Shown here: positions 19,940 to 29,242 of the stretch, piece by piece
Numbering within the stretch: the first letter of the stretch is position 1
How the letters are laid out: the number at the start of each line of letters is the position of its first letter
Source of the DNA: Chrysomallon squamiferum
Lineage: Eukaryota > Mollusca > Gastropoda > Neomphalida > Peltospiridae
Length of the DNA stretch: 37,500 nucleotides
Direction of reading: 5' to 3'
Assembly: GCA_012295275.1 (NCBI GenBank)
Contig: CM022672.1
Coordinates: 25,405,930 to 25,443,429 of the forward strand
Position numbers and translations under genes: made by a program
The notes under the pieces: generated by a model
Told to the model about the DNA's origin: nothing
What the model saw: only the letters and a program-made list of their open reading frames with translations
The model's database searches: none

Positions 19940-21255
19940 AATGCATGGCACATATGTAAAATTTATTTTTAAAAATCATTTCTTTCTTCTTCACGTACAT
20001 TTTATTTATTTATTTCACGTTGAAAAAAAAGAATCATTTAAATTATTCAATTATTATTGTACCAGTACTTATACAAACAGTACTAATTTTCGTAAATGAA
20101 ATGACAGCTTTGAACTAAACAGTCATGTAATATCTACTAAATTATTAATTCCCTGTTGCCCGAATCATTATTCTCTTGAGTGAACACATTTTCCCACTCC
20201 AGCCCGTCTATCACAATCAGTTTCCAGTTTATGGAAAGGTGCTTATAAAGGACCCCATCGTGCTAATTGAACTATAAGGAGACAACGGATTTGCTATCAT
20301 TAAACGTGTGCTATGTAATAATACGAATGCCGTCAGAGAACTAAAGGTATGAGTGTGACTGGAATCGATTGTCGGTGTAATTCCATTTTTTCTTTCCTCA
20401 TTAAATAATCAAAATATTGTCGTTAAATAATATGTAATATTTCTGTCGACTTTAAATAATCAGATATATATCCTTGGTCATTAAATAATCTAAATCGTTT
20501 TCTGTCATCGTTAAATAATAGTAAAATTATTGACGTTATTTTGAAATTGTTATGTGTTATGTAATTTTAAAAACTGCTTTCGTAACCAAATAATCTAAAA
20601 CATTTCTTTCGTGTTAAATAATAAAAATATTTAATTTTGAAATATTAACTTCATCATTAAATAGTCAAAAATGTTTTTTTTGTCAGCTAAATCAAAATAA
20701 ATTTTCCATGGAATAATTTGAAATATTTCTTTCGTCGATTAAATTAAATTTTGACCATTTCTATAGCCTAAAAATGATTGTTAACATATCGTTCATCCTT
20801 AAATAATTTCTTAAATATATTTCGATGTTAAATATAAAAATATTTCGTCATTTAATAATTGAAAACATTTCTTTCATCGTTAAATAATATCAAATAAGTT
20901 TTAGGTTGATAAATAATTTTTAAAAAATATTTCGTGATGGAAAGTACAGCAAAGGGGAGTAACTCACTGATGCGTCCCGCAACACGAATGTGGATAACGA
21001 ATTCTTTCCCGTCTTTTCTTTTGGGGTCTCCGATTTCACCGTTAAATTTGATCATCAAAATATTTCTAGTTGTTCTGATTAGTTGATGTTTCTCGATGGC
21101 CCGTCCACAAAATCTTAATTAACATTTAAAAAAATAAAAAAATAAAATATAAATAAATAAAAAAAAAATTAAAATTAAAATTAAAATTAAAATTAAAAAT
21201 AAAATAATAATAATAATAATAATAAAAACAAAACGAAACAGATTTAATAATAAAT

Positions 21256-21295
<40 letters not shown>

Positions 21296-21505
21296 TATAT
21301 ATATATGATAAAATCGACTTTGAATATTACAAATATAAATTATAAAACTAAACCAAAGAAATATATTTTTTTAAATATTAAAACTGAAAAAAAAATAATA
21401 ATAAATAAATAAATGAACTCAATTTTAAAAATAAAATAAATTAGAAAAAAATAATAAAATTAAATAAATATATATAAAGAAAAAAAATTAAATTAAATCA
21501 AATTG

Positions 21506-21543
<38 letters not shown>

Positions 21544-21884
21544 AAATTAAAATAAAAAAAAAAAAAAAAAAAAAAATAAAGTAAAATAAAAAAAAGCAAA
21601 GCAAAGCAAAGCAAAATAAAATTAGAAGTAATAGTACAATATATTAAATAACAAACAAGTGTAGTGCTACCTGGGCCCCTCCTGACCGATCAGGTTGTAT
21701 CTGATTTCCACCCAGTGCTGACAAGTGTGTGTGTACTCATCTCGACTCAGGTCCAGCTGCATGTCTACTTCCATTGTCGTGTTTTCTGGACTCTTTGTGA
21801 ATTAAATGTAAAAAATAAATAAATAAATAAATAAAAATACAGATAAAAAATACAAATAAGACGAAAATACATGATTGAAAATAA

Positions 21885-21926
<42 letters not shown>

Positions 21927-21989
21927 GAAGAAGTAAATATATAAATAAAAATAAAGTAACAACAGAACAAACAACAACAATAATAATAA

Positions 21990-22020
<31 letters not shown>

Positions 22021-22338
22021 AATAATATAAAATAATATAAAATAAATTAGTTTAAAAAAAATATAATAATCGTAAATTAAAATTAAAATTAAAATAATTA
22101 TATTTGCAGTACGTATTTGTTATTTTATATTTATTTCAGTAATAAATACGACCGTAACAGCAACATCATTAGCGACAGCAAAAACAATAACAATAATTAT
22201 TAAAATTATTGTTTTTATCAGCATCACCATCATCATTATTATTACAATTATTATTACTATTACTCTTACTATTATTACTATTACTATTACTATTATAATT
22301 ATTATTATTATAATTGTTATTAATATTAATATCATTAA

Positions 22339-22374
<36 letters not shown>

Positions 22375-23507
22375 GATATATCACCTTGAATAGCCACACG
22401 GCTCGAATACTAGGATATGGTGACTTAATTTTTATACCAGTTCCAAAGGTTAGAAAGTACATGTGTCCGTGTCCTGAATATTAAGAAGTAAAATACATAG
22501 ATACATACATAAATAAATAGAATAAAATAAAGATTAAAAAATAAGGATAAATACATATATTGCATCGTTATATTATTTATTTGTTTATAATTATCATCAT
22601 CGTTATATTATTTATTCACTTACTCACTATTTCTTTCGTTCACATCATTATCATCATTAATTTACTATACGTTATACAATACCTTCTGATTCTCTTTCTG
22701 AGAGTGTCTCACACGTTTTACCACTCAAACCATTAGGACAGTGACATGTACAGTCCTTCAGCAAGAAGCCGCCATTTTGGCACTTTGGCTGTCCATTACA
22801 TTTATCTGTAACAAATTTTAAAAACGTCATTGAAAAAAAACGAGGAGCTTGTATCCAAGATCATAGGAAAAAACCTGAAAACAACAGCAACAGCAAAAAC
22901 AATAACGACAATAATAACAACTACAAAATGCGAAAAAAATTGGAAAAGAACCGATGTATTTATATACACGACCGAACCCGGGAAATGTTAGTGGATATTG
23001 GACTCGAGTTCTGATCACAACAGCTTTCCTTAAAATGAAAAAGTGACCCACCCAGGCCGTCTTGACGGTGGTAGCTATTGACATAAAGCTCGTTTGAAAC
23101 GTGTTGGTAGGTGAATACCTGCACATCCGTATGCTGCATTTGCTTCTTGGATGTCGTAAAAACTCAGACCAAAGCGTCTACCCATCAGAAACTGAAGCAG
23201 TGGATCCTTCGATTCGATTGTGTTGTATCCGTTTTCCGAGAAAAACTGTAATAAAAAAAAATAATAATAATAAATAAATTACAAACGAATTCACAAGACG
23301 AAAATGAATACAGTTCTATTATTTATTTTTTAAACCTTACACCGTGTCAGCTGAAACACGATTATGGTTTTTAAGCTTTTATGATTTAGCAGTCAAGATA
23401 AGGATCATTTCACTGTTTACCGAGACATAACATTACTGACAGAACTATTACAGTATATTCCAAGGTGAGAAAAAAAAAGAGAAACAATAAGAGAGATAGT
23501 GAACGAT

Positions 23508-23591
<84 letters not shown>

Positions 23592-24128
23592 AAAAGGAAG
23601 AGTGGGTTAAAGGGAGAAAGAAGGAAAGTCGAAGGGAGAGGGGATTGGGCGCGACAGAGATAGTGAGTGAGGGGGACAAAGGGAGAGACAGATGATAAAT
23701 AATACCTTAGGGCCGTAGTGCATATCTGAGGCTAGATCGTACGGCGCTCTGTTTGTTGTAACTTTCGCTTTGGCGAAGTTGTTGAGATACCTGCTTTTCA
23801 CGTTGTCGTGGCTGATGCGCACGTAATGGTCTCGGTCAGAACGTGCCTGTTCGTGGTAAAATCCGATGACGTGACCAAGTTCGTGAACGATAGTCCCCAG
23901 CTAAATTTGTTGAGTGAAAACCAAACAAACAGTTTAATGTTACACTGCGCAAAAAACACAAGTGTTACAGTCTGGAATAGTTTCTTTTCACTGTTGCTGT
24001 TGCTTCTGATTATATTATAATTATTAGTATTTCTAGCATCATCAGTATTGTCATCATTATTAATGCTTTTACATGAACACAACCCTTAAACACCAAAAAT
24101 TGCGCGAAAGAAATACTTTAACTTACAT

Positions 24129-24183
<55 letters not shown>

Positions 24184-24621
24184 TGAGATACGAGAAAATA
24201 TACTATATGTGCAATATGTACTGCGGCTCTACATAAAAGATAAAAATACGTTTCTGTATTGCAACTCTTTTATTTATTTAAGAATTTAAAAATTTACCAT
24301 TAGGAATAATGAAATAATAGTTAAAACTCATTTATAGATTTATATTACTGATAATCATGAGACATCTGACATTTAACAAATTAATTTATTTTATATATTT
24401 TTTTTTTATTAATCAGCTGTACATATTACCCTGTATTATCCGCGGTGAAATAAAAAGAAAAATTAATTTTGTTAATACAAGTATTTTTGGTGGAAATAAC
24501 GTTACAGACATATTTACCTTGATGCAGGATTTTTCATTAAGAAACATTTTTCGCAGTCCCTTAGCGAAGCCAACTGTTGAAGCGCACCTGAGAATACAGA
24601 AATATATTTGATCAGTTTCAA

Positions 24622-24652
<31 letters not shown>

Positions 24653-26218
24653 AGAGAAACAACAATAATGAAATAATAATAATAATAACACCAACACCAA
24701 CAGCAATAATAATAATTCAAAAAACACCAAGTGCAAAAAGAATAACGTCTAATATAATTCTAATCAAATTACGATTCCAGCCTCACCCTGCACCGGTACC
24801 AATCTCCAGGTATCCCGCCCTAGCGGCGTGTTCGCTGTAAAACTCGTCAGAGTACTTTTTAACGAACTTGATACACGTGTACTTTGCCCAGTGAAGCATT
24901 GCCCGCCGAATTGCGAAGTACGTTCTCTGTTCACCTGGAAATTGTAAGTGATAGAGATCATTAAAAAAAATATAATTTATTGTAATGTAATATAATGCAT
25001 TGTAATGTAATGTATTGTAATGCAATGTAACGTAACGTAACGTAACGTAATATAATATAATATAATGTAATGTAATACAGTACGATACGATACATAATAT
25101 AATATTTATGTAATATAATTTAATCTTATATATATTTATTTAAAATAAAATAATACAATATGAAAACAAACAAACACACATGCAATTTCAAATGTACAGT
25201 GTCACTCACTGAAAGGTCTATCATTTGAGAAAACATAGGGCACGACTCCGTTAGGCCAGAGGATGTTTTTATGTGGGACAAATTTCCTCTTCTCATTATC
25301 ACCACCTGAACCCTTAATAAACACACAGATTAAAAATAACAGGAGAAAGTAAAAAAAATTATATATATATATATATATGTTTTTAACTGTTATTATTAAT
25401 TTGTTATTATTAATTTCATAATATAAATATAGAAATGATTAAAGTTCAGAATATGTATGTGACAAAACATCTGCGGTTACTATGTAAACAATGGGTGTAA
25501 TTGTGTTAACAGTACTACTACTCCTACTACTACTACTACTACTTTTACTACTATTACTACTAACAATAATCCTAATATCAATAGTAAGAACAATAATATC
25601 AATGACAACAATAACAGAAGAACAACAACAACAATAAACTACTATTACTTCTACATCTATTACTGGTGCAACTACTTCTACTACTACTACTACTACTTCT
25701 ACTGCTACTACAATTACTTCTACTAATAATAATAATTATTATTGTTATTATTATAACAGATTTACATTTCTGCTCTCTGTTTTTTCAAAGTCTTGTTTTT
25801 GTTCCGCTGTCAGAATTTCGTCGTCCGTGAAAGACGTTGAGTTTCTGTTTTCTTCTGGTTCACCTTTAGCAGGACGGGCGTACTTGGACTGAAATAATAA
25901 AATATAATGATGACGGAATATTCTTGACCTTTCGTTCAGGTTCTTAGTAACGTCACAGAGACCCGAGGCGAACGGAAAGGAAATGCCTAAACATATGCAA
26001 TACAAAATCATCACCTATCATAGTCATGTAATTATAATGTAGTTAAAATTAATGGCTTTTTTTTTTTTTTTTTTTTTAAATTATTATTATTAATGTGTAA
26101 TTTGATTATTTCTTAAGATACACAACGGTGACTTTTATTCATTTGTAGAACATTGTTTTCCTGCCATTTCTTCGTGGAATTTTATTTATTATTATTCAAA
26201 ATTAATTACTACTACTAT

Positions 26219-26256
<38 letters not shown>

Positions 26257-26503
26257 TTATACTGTTATTACTATTATTGTGATCATTAACATCATCATCA
26301 TTATTGTTATTAATTTTATTTGTAGAAACTAGATGTAGAACAGTACAAATTGTTTCAGTAAAGTTTGAATTTTCCAATATATTGTGTAACAAACACACAC
26401 ACATAGACACACATATATACATGACAATATATGTCTATTTTGTAAACAGAGGTTAAACAAATTAATTAATTAATGCCTATTTGCCTTTCCTTGTAAAACG
26501 TTT

Positions 26504-26554
<51 letters not shown>

Positions 26555-27154
26555 ACACAGTGTATTTATTTACATTATATAGTTATAATAGAAAGCATTG
26601 TCAGTGACAGACAAAAACAGAACCTGTTTTAATTTCATTTTCTATTTTTCTAAATTAATTAATGCGTTGTTGCCTTACCTTGTAAATTTTTCCTTCTTCT
26701 ACATCGTACAAACTATTCATCAAATAATCTGTTTTGTAGTCTGTGTCTTCGGCAGATATCTGTAACAATAAACATTCGTAATTATTTTTGTTTCAACAAA
26801 ACAAGAATGCACACAGACGTTCTCTCTCGCGCGCTCACATACACATGCACACATGTACATATACATTTAAAAGCACAAATAATTAAAAAAACAAGCACAC
26901 AGAAACAAAACCGTAAGAGCAGCAATTACAATGAAATAATCGAAAACAACAGCTGGTATATCGCAAATAACAGAGCAATATAAATGAAATAAAACCAGCT
27001 TGAAATGAATAAAAAAAAAAAAAAAAAAAAAAGAAAAAAAAAAGAAGAAAACAGAACAACAACAAAGATAAAAATGTAATGTGAGGTATATTATAATATA
27101 ATATATACAAACCAAAGAACACAAAAATAAAAGTATCAAGACAAACGGAGCCAT
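15138..27154 (-). CDS. Secreted astacin-family zinc metalloprotease with EGF, CUB-like and two MAM domains (19 exons, complete)
   Basis: A complete gene of 881 codons including the stop. Exons in order: 27113-27154, 26679-26759, 25766-25888, 25210-25312, 24787-24934, 24518-24587, 23706-23900, 23119-23245, 22683-22805, 22385-22473, 21671-21792, 20968-21065, 19574-19668, 18890-19007, 17770-18245, 17270-17408, 16691-16875, 15892-16122 and 15138-15215. All phases match. The domains are: signal peptide (1 to about 20), propeptide (to about 91, ending in EKRK), astacin catalytic domain (about 93-297), EGF-like (297-330), CUB-like (about 340-440), MAM1 (about 441-697 with an insert) and MAM2 (about 719-880). 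The zinc motif HELGHVIGFYHEQ (195-207), the Met-turn SDMHY (247-251) and the four conserved astacin cysteines are all present, so activity is expected. No TM segment or GPI signal follows MAM2, so the enzyme should be secreted. Meprins share astacin plus MAM but differ in order and have a membrane anchor. Confidence 0.92.
15278..15610. repeat. GT array, CAAAAA tract and AAC/AAT/ACT triplets in astacin intron 18
   Basis: GT array (15279-15302), CAAAAA-rich tract (about 15367-15392) and imperfect AAC/AAT/ACT triplets (15468-15610). The remainder of this intron shows nothing recognisable. Confidence 0.75.
15892..16122 (-). CDS. Astacin gene exon 18: MAM domain 2 core
   Basis: 231 nt, phase 0/0, residues 779-855: GVITSPEFDL, ACLSFWYYAWGFAPGKLFVY, VWNLTIAG, then HWVQATVPLKTGRTFK. 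It follows the MAM pattern closely, including C..F.Y and the QWV-like segment. Confidence 0.93.
16123..16690. other. Astacin intron 17, no recognisable content
   Basis: Plain AT-rich sequence with no repeat array, transposon or exon that I can support. Confidence 0.6.
16691..16875 (-). CDS. Astacin gene exon 17: start of MAM domain 2
   Basis: 185 nt, phase 1 in and phase 0 out, residues 717-778: EVFHCDFESDLCGFVDG, MSWIRS, then FGPFHDHTLGETSEGWFL. This is a well-conserved MAM start. Confidence 0.93.
17270..17408 (-). CDS. Astacin gene exon 16: end of MAM domain 1 and linker
   Basis: 139 nt, phase 0 in and phase 1 out, residues 671-717. SVMIDEFDLSPGVC matches the MAM ending (IDDI.L..G.C). A linker NLGVNVGVNTNDNS leads to MAM2. 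Confidence 0.88.
17440..17710. repeat. Imperfect ACT/ACA triplet array in astacin intron 15
   Basis: Degenerate CTACTACAACTAC triplets with frequent interruptions (ACTAGTA, ACAATA) occupy most of the intron between exons 15 and 16. Confidence 0.75.
17770..18245 (-). CDS. Astacin gene exon 15: MAM domain 1 with long insert
   Basis: 476 nt, phase 1 in and phase 0 out, residues 512-670. It starts with the MAM core GSWCFRFDYLIYG and ends with WKELLIWETSKHSEHW and LQVTFKSSAVFK. Between these lie about 100 extra residues (536-638) with six N-glycosylation sequons at N566, N571, N581, N616, N619 and N626. The insert starts with GT and ends with AG in phase. Confidence 0.87.
18246..18889. other. Astacin intron 14, no recognisable content
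   Basis: AT-rich, single-copy-looking sequence. No array, transposon or exon is apparent. Confidence 0.6.
18890..19007 (-). CDS. Astacin gene exon 14: MAM domain 1
   Basis: 118 nt, phase 0 in and phase 1 out, residues 473-512. It has a YLYMYS stretch like the YLY.E.S of MAM domains and ends CTSAQIEG. Acceptor TTCCCAG, donor GTAACT. Confidence 0.83.
19195..19420. repeat. TCATCA-rich stretch and TTTA array in astacin intron 13
   Basis: Imperfect TCA triplets (19205-19315) are followed by a pure TTTA array (19382-19418). Confidence 0.8.
19574..19668 (-). CDS. Astacin gene exon 13: start of MAM domain 1
   Basis: 95 nt, phase 1 in and phase 0 out, residues 441-472: QVKCSFSDAEKITCPFFKSS onwards, a divergent version of the MAM opening (F.C.FE...LCG). 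Acceptor ACTTTAG, donor GTAAGT. Confidence 0.82.
19690..19942. repeat. GATAAT-rich and TTA arrays in astacin intron 12
   Basis: Imperfect ATGATAATG units (19690-19850) are followed by a pure TTA array (19875-19938). Confidence 0.85.
20397..20940. repeat. Degenerate minisatellite built on TCGTTAAATAAT
   Basis: The words CATTAAATAAT, CGTTAAATAAT and relatives recur every 35-55 bp, at for example 20399, 20421, 20451, 20480, 20508, 20613, 20654, 20799, 20850 and 20879. They are often followed by ATATTTCTTTCGTC. This looks like an old, strongly diverged tandem array in the intron before exon 12. Confidence 0.7.
20968..21065 (-). CDS. Astacin gene exon 12: CUB-like region, part 3
   Basis: 98 nt, phase 2 in and phase 1 out, residues 408-441: NILMIKFNGEIGD then KEFVIHIRVAGRI. 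Acceptor AACTAG, donor GTGAGT. Confidence 0.8.
21120..21660. repeat. A-rich low-complexity block with TA array and poly-A tracts
   Basis: It includes AAATT units (21171-21197), TA runs (21260-21305), poly-A tracts (21512-21540, 21556-21576) and GCAAA units (21594-21613). Confidence 0.85.
21671..21792 (-). CDS. Astacin gene exon 11: CUB-like region, part 2
   Basis: 122 nt, phase 0 in and phase 2 out, residues 368-408. It contains CQHWVEIRYNLIGQEGP, reminiscent of the C..D.VEIR part of astacin-linked CUB domains. Only one cysteine is present in the whole CUB-like region, against four in a typical CUB, so the assignment is tentative. Confidence 0.82.
21815..22378. repeat. A-rich and AAT/TTA arrays in astacin intron 10
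   Basis: AAAT units (21815-21834), a poly-A tract (21889-21925), AAT arrays (21979-22025), TTACTA-rich imperfect triplets (22225-22310) and a TTA array (22337-22373) fill the whole intron. Confidence 0.85.
22385..22473 (-). CDS. Astacin gene exon 10: CUB-like region, part 1
   Basis: 89 nt, phase 1 in and phase 0 out, residues 338-367: MYFLTFGTGIKIKSPYPSIR then AVWLFK. The SPYP motif resembles the start of CUB domains. Confidence 0.8.
22683..22805 (-). CDS. Astacin gene exon 9: EGF-like domain
   Basis: 123 nt, phase 1/1, a single symmetric EGF exon (residues 297-338). Six cysteines occur in KCNGQPKCQNGGF and DCTCHCPNGLSGKTCE, giving a complete compact EGF-like domain. Confidence 0.92.
22806..23118. 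other. Astacin intron 8 with non-AT-rich segment
   Basis: AACAGCAACAG-type triplets at 22877-22925 are followed by a GC-richer segment (22960-23110) that stands out in composition. I cannot assign that segment to a known element or exon. Confidence 0.5.
23119..23245 (-). CDS. Astacin gene exon 8: end of the catalytic domain
   Basis: 127 nt, phase 0 in and phase 1 out, residues 255-297: FFSENGYNTI and FGLSFYDIQEANAAYGC, the standard astacin C-terminal end with the fourth conserved cysteine. Confidence 0.93.
23508..23588. repeat. GA dinucleotide array in astacin intron 7
   Basis: A pure AG/GA array of about 75 bp sits in a wider purine-rich tract (23465-23690). Confidence 0.95.
23706..23900 (-). 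CDS. Astacin gene exon 7: zinc-binding and Met-turn exon
   Basis: 195 nt, phase 0/0, residues 190-254. It carries HELGHVIGFYHEQ (zinc ligands H195, H199, H205; catalytic E196) and the Met-turn SDMHY with the astacin zinc-ligand tyrosine Y251. Acceptor AATTTAG, donor GTATTA. Confidence 0.96.
24131..24182. repeat. TA dinucleotide array in astacin intron 6
   Basis: A pure TA array of about 50 bp. The rest of the intron (23901-24517) shows nothing else recognisable. Confidence 0.95.
24518..24587 (-). CDS. Astacin gene exon 6: catalytic domain
   Basis: 70 nt, phase 2 in and phase 0 out, residues 166-189: CASTVGFAKGLRKMFLNEKS then CIK, containing the second and third conserved cysteines. Acceptor TTCTCAG, donor GTAAAT. 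Confidence 0.92.
24620..24725. repeat. AAAT and AAT/ACC microsatellites in astacin intron 5
   Basis: AAAT array (24619-24653) followed by imperfect AAT and CCAACA triplets. Confidence 0.85.
24787..24934 (-). CDS. Astacin gene exon 5: catalytic domain
   Basis: 148 nt, phase 1 in and phase 2 out, residues 117-166. It includes AIRRAMLHWAKYTCIKFV, with the first conserved astacin cysteine, and GYLEIGTGAG. Acceptor TTTCCAG, donor GTGAGG. Confidence 0.92.
24968..25110. repeat. TAATG/TAACG pentanucleotide array in astacin intron 4
   Basis: Imperfect GTAAT units drift into GTAAC and then ATAAT and ACGAT units, giving a graded pentanucleotide array. Confidence 0.85.
25210..25312 (-). CDS. Astacin gene exon 4: activation site and start of the catalytic domain
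   Basis: 103 nt, phase 0 in and phase 1 out, residues 83-117. It carries GSGGDNEKRKF, a basic activation region, and ILWPNGVVPYVF (99-110), the usual start of astacin domains. I chose the acceptor TTATTAAG because the nearer CAG would shift the frame. Confidence 0.88.
25510..25765. repeat. ACT and AAC triplet arrays abutting astacin exon 3
   Basis: ACT array (25512-25560), AACAACAAT units (25575-25635), ACT array (25665-25720) and AAT/TTA (25725-25755) run up to the exon 3 donor. Confidence 0.85.
25766..25888 (-). CDS. Astacin gene exon 3: propeptide
   Basis: 123 nt, phase 0/0, residues 42-82. The segment is charged and hydrophilic (GEPEENRNSTSFTDDEIL) with one sequon (NST). Acceptor TATTTCAG, donor GTAAAT. 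Confidence 0.85.
26055..26572. repeat. Poly-T, ACT and CA arrays in astacin intron 2
   Basis: Poly-T (26058-26078), ACT array (26208-26255) and a long CA array (26505-26550 with extension to 26562). Confidence 0.9.
26679..26759 (-). CDS. Astacin gene exon 2: propeptide
   Basis: 81 nt, phase 0/0, residues 15-41, starting ISAEDTDYKTDYLMNSLYDV. The signal cleavage site is probably near ISA. Acceptor TTACAG, donor GTAAGG. Confidence 0.85.
26760..27112. other. Astacin intron 1
   Basis: Contains a CACA-rich tract (26825-26870) and a poly-A/AAG tract (27010-27050). No further exon is visible. Confidence 0.6.
27113..27154 (-). CDS. Astacin gene exon 1: start and signal peptide
   Basis: ATG at 27152-27154; the exon encodes MAPFVLILLFLCSL (1-14), a hydrophobic signal core. 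The donor is GTTTGT, the only choice that keeps phase 0 into exon 2. Confidence 0.82.
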
Positions 27155-27764
27155 GCCTGTCGCTATTTTTGCTGTTTTTACATAAAAACTTCTGTTTGAA
27201 CTGACAGATTTTCTGAACAGAAACCTTTTTCAACGAAAAACGAAAACTGCTTAACAATACTTCAGTGACTGCAGATGATTAACCAATCACTTGGCTCTCT
27301 GTGAGTATCATGCTCAATCAGATCATTAAAAAAATACCTCCCTCTACTCACCAAAACTGCAGCCTTCTGATTAGCCTTTGTACGAGGGATAAAAAAAAAA
27401 AAACAATTAAAAAAAAAAAACATCATACTTTAGCGTCCCCTTCCCTAATTTTGCCGGTCGACACTTTTTCTTTATCATGAAACTATCCAAGACCTCCCCC
27501 ACTCCGTGCATTCTGTGAAGGTGACCAGTCCAAGCGGCTCTTCACCCAGATAAGCCTTTCACTGATGTCTAGTAAACGTGCTTTATTAGTATCGTTCATA
27601 AATATTCAGTAAATGATTGTTAATCGGTAACATTTCGGCTTAATTAATTTAGATTAATTAAATTAATTTGTACTTCTTAAGCAATGACTCTATTTTTCTG
27701 TGTCTCTGTATCTCTTTCTCCGTCTTATTATTATTATTATTATTATTAATAATACTACTACTAC

Positions 27765-27819
<55 letters not shown>

Positions 27820-28140
27820 TACTAGAACTATTACTTATAAGATATTTTATTTATTTCCCATTTATATCTAAACAAGAAGAATAAAATGGAGTAAACATTA
27901 AATATTAATATTTTTTTTTTTATTATAATAATATTTTTTTTGAATGTCCCGAAATAGTTAAATATTATTATTACTTTCTTTAACCTGTTCAAAACTGCTA
28001 TAAAAGTATCGTCTGCTCGACAGTTTCGACAATGGGGTAAGGGAAGCCACCCTTCTTTACTACTGATAAAAAAAATAATATATATATACAGATGATAGAT
28101 GTCGCTGCTATATGTGTGGGGGAACAAACCAGGAAGTTTT
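27155..28140. promoter_or_regulatory. Divergent intergenic region between the astacin gene and gene 3
   Basis: The astacin gene starts leftward at 27154 and gene 3 is transcribed rightward from about 28140, so this stretch of roughly 1 kb must hold both promoters. It contains a non-repetitive GC-richer block (27420-27560) and a TTA array (27728-27818). I cannot point to a convincing TATA box or initiator for either gene. Confidence 0.5.
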
Positions 28141-28216
28141 ACGCAAGTATAAACTTTAACCCAACGGCGAAAGGGAAGAAGACGAAGTTGTCAAAAAGTT
28201 TGATCGAAGACGCAAG
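28140..28216 (+). other. Probable 5' UTR exon of gene 3
   Basis: A purine-rich stretch ending GACGCAAG with strong donor GTAAGT at 28217. The transcription start is not determined; 28140 is a guess from where composition changes. Confidence 0.45.
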
Positions 28217-29178
28217 GTAAGTTTATTAAACACGCCTAACCTATTCCCAAAGGGTTTTTAATCAATTTGTGGCGTGAGCCGCCGTCCTAACAGACACACT
28301 TCGGATTAAACGCCGTTCGTTTCGGGGCTGTTCGTGTGACGATAATACGTGGTGATATCTTGTCTGTTGAATAACACGCACGTATACCACACTTGTTGTT
28401 CTCTTCTTACACTGACGTCTGCGAACCAGACAGGATTTCTCTTCTTCTTCTTCTTCTTCTTCATCTTTTTTTTTTTTTTTTTTTGCTTTGAATGTTTTGC
28501 GTGTTTGTGTTTAGTTATTTTTTTCTTCTTCTTCTAACACTATACCAAACATGTCAAAATGGACTTAAAACTGATCTGCTATGATTGTGCAGTTAACAAA
28601 AATGTGTTATGATGATGATGTTGCTGTCGTCGTGTTGACGTAGGGCAAACACAAGTCTATTTTAAAGCATAACGAATTAAGACGATGGTTTGGAGAAGGA
28701 AAATCGACATATCTGAGGTACTGAAAGAAGAAGAATGTATTAAAAACTCGACTATGCCTGTGGCAAAGTCAACAAAAATTAGCAAGGATGATATTGTTGT
28801 TGTCACAAAGTCACGGAAAACTACTGTGCCATTATATGGTAAGTTGTACTAATCATAAAATTATTTAAAATGTTGCTTGGATGTTTATACATTTTTACAA
28901 CAGCAGCATTTAAATCCGTGATTCTTCTTAAACCAATGAACGGAATAACGAAACTAGATATCAAAATGACCAAAAATATTAGAAACTTCACTTGTGGGTA
29001 AATGAAATCTTGTGATGTAGACACAGAAATAGTTTAAGAAATTCTATTTTAAAAGTATTATAAGTATTATATAACCATTTGATTTAGAAAACTTAAGTTG
29101 AAATTTTATTGTCTTATAATCTGGTAACAATGGAGTTGGAATAAAAAAGAAGAAAATTTTGTCTGGTTATTATTTATA

Positions 29179-29242
<64 letters not shown>

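Noticed and set aside
20130-20390. Non-repetitive, somewhat GC-richer block as a possible SINE
   Set aside because: I could not see A and B boxes, a tail or a known SINE core, so it is left unassigned.
22960-23110. Segment with CCCGGGTTCGG-like words as a possible tRNA-derived element
   Set aside because: A single B-box-like word without an A box or cloverleaf is not enough.
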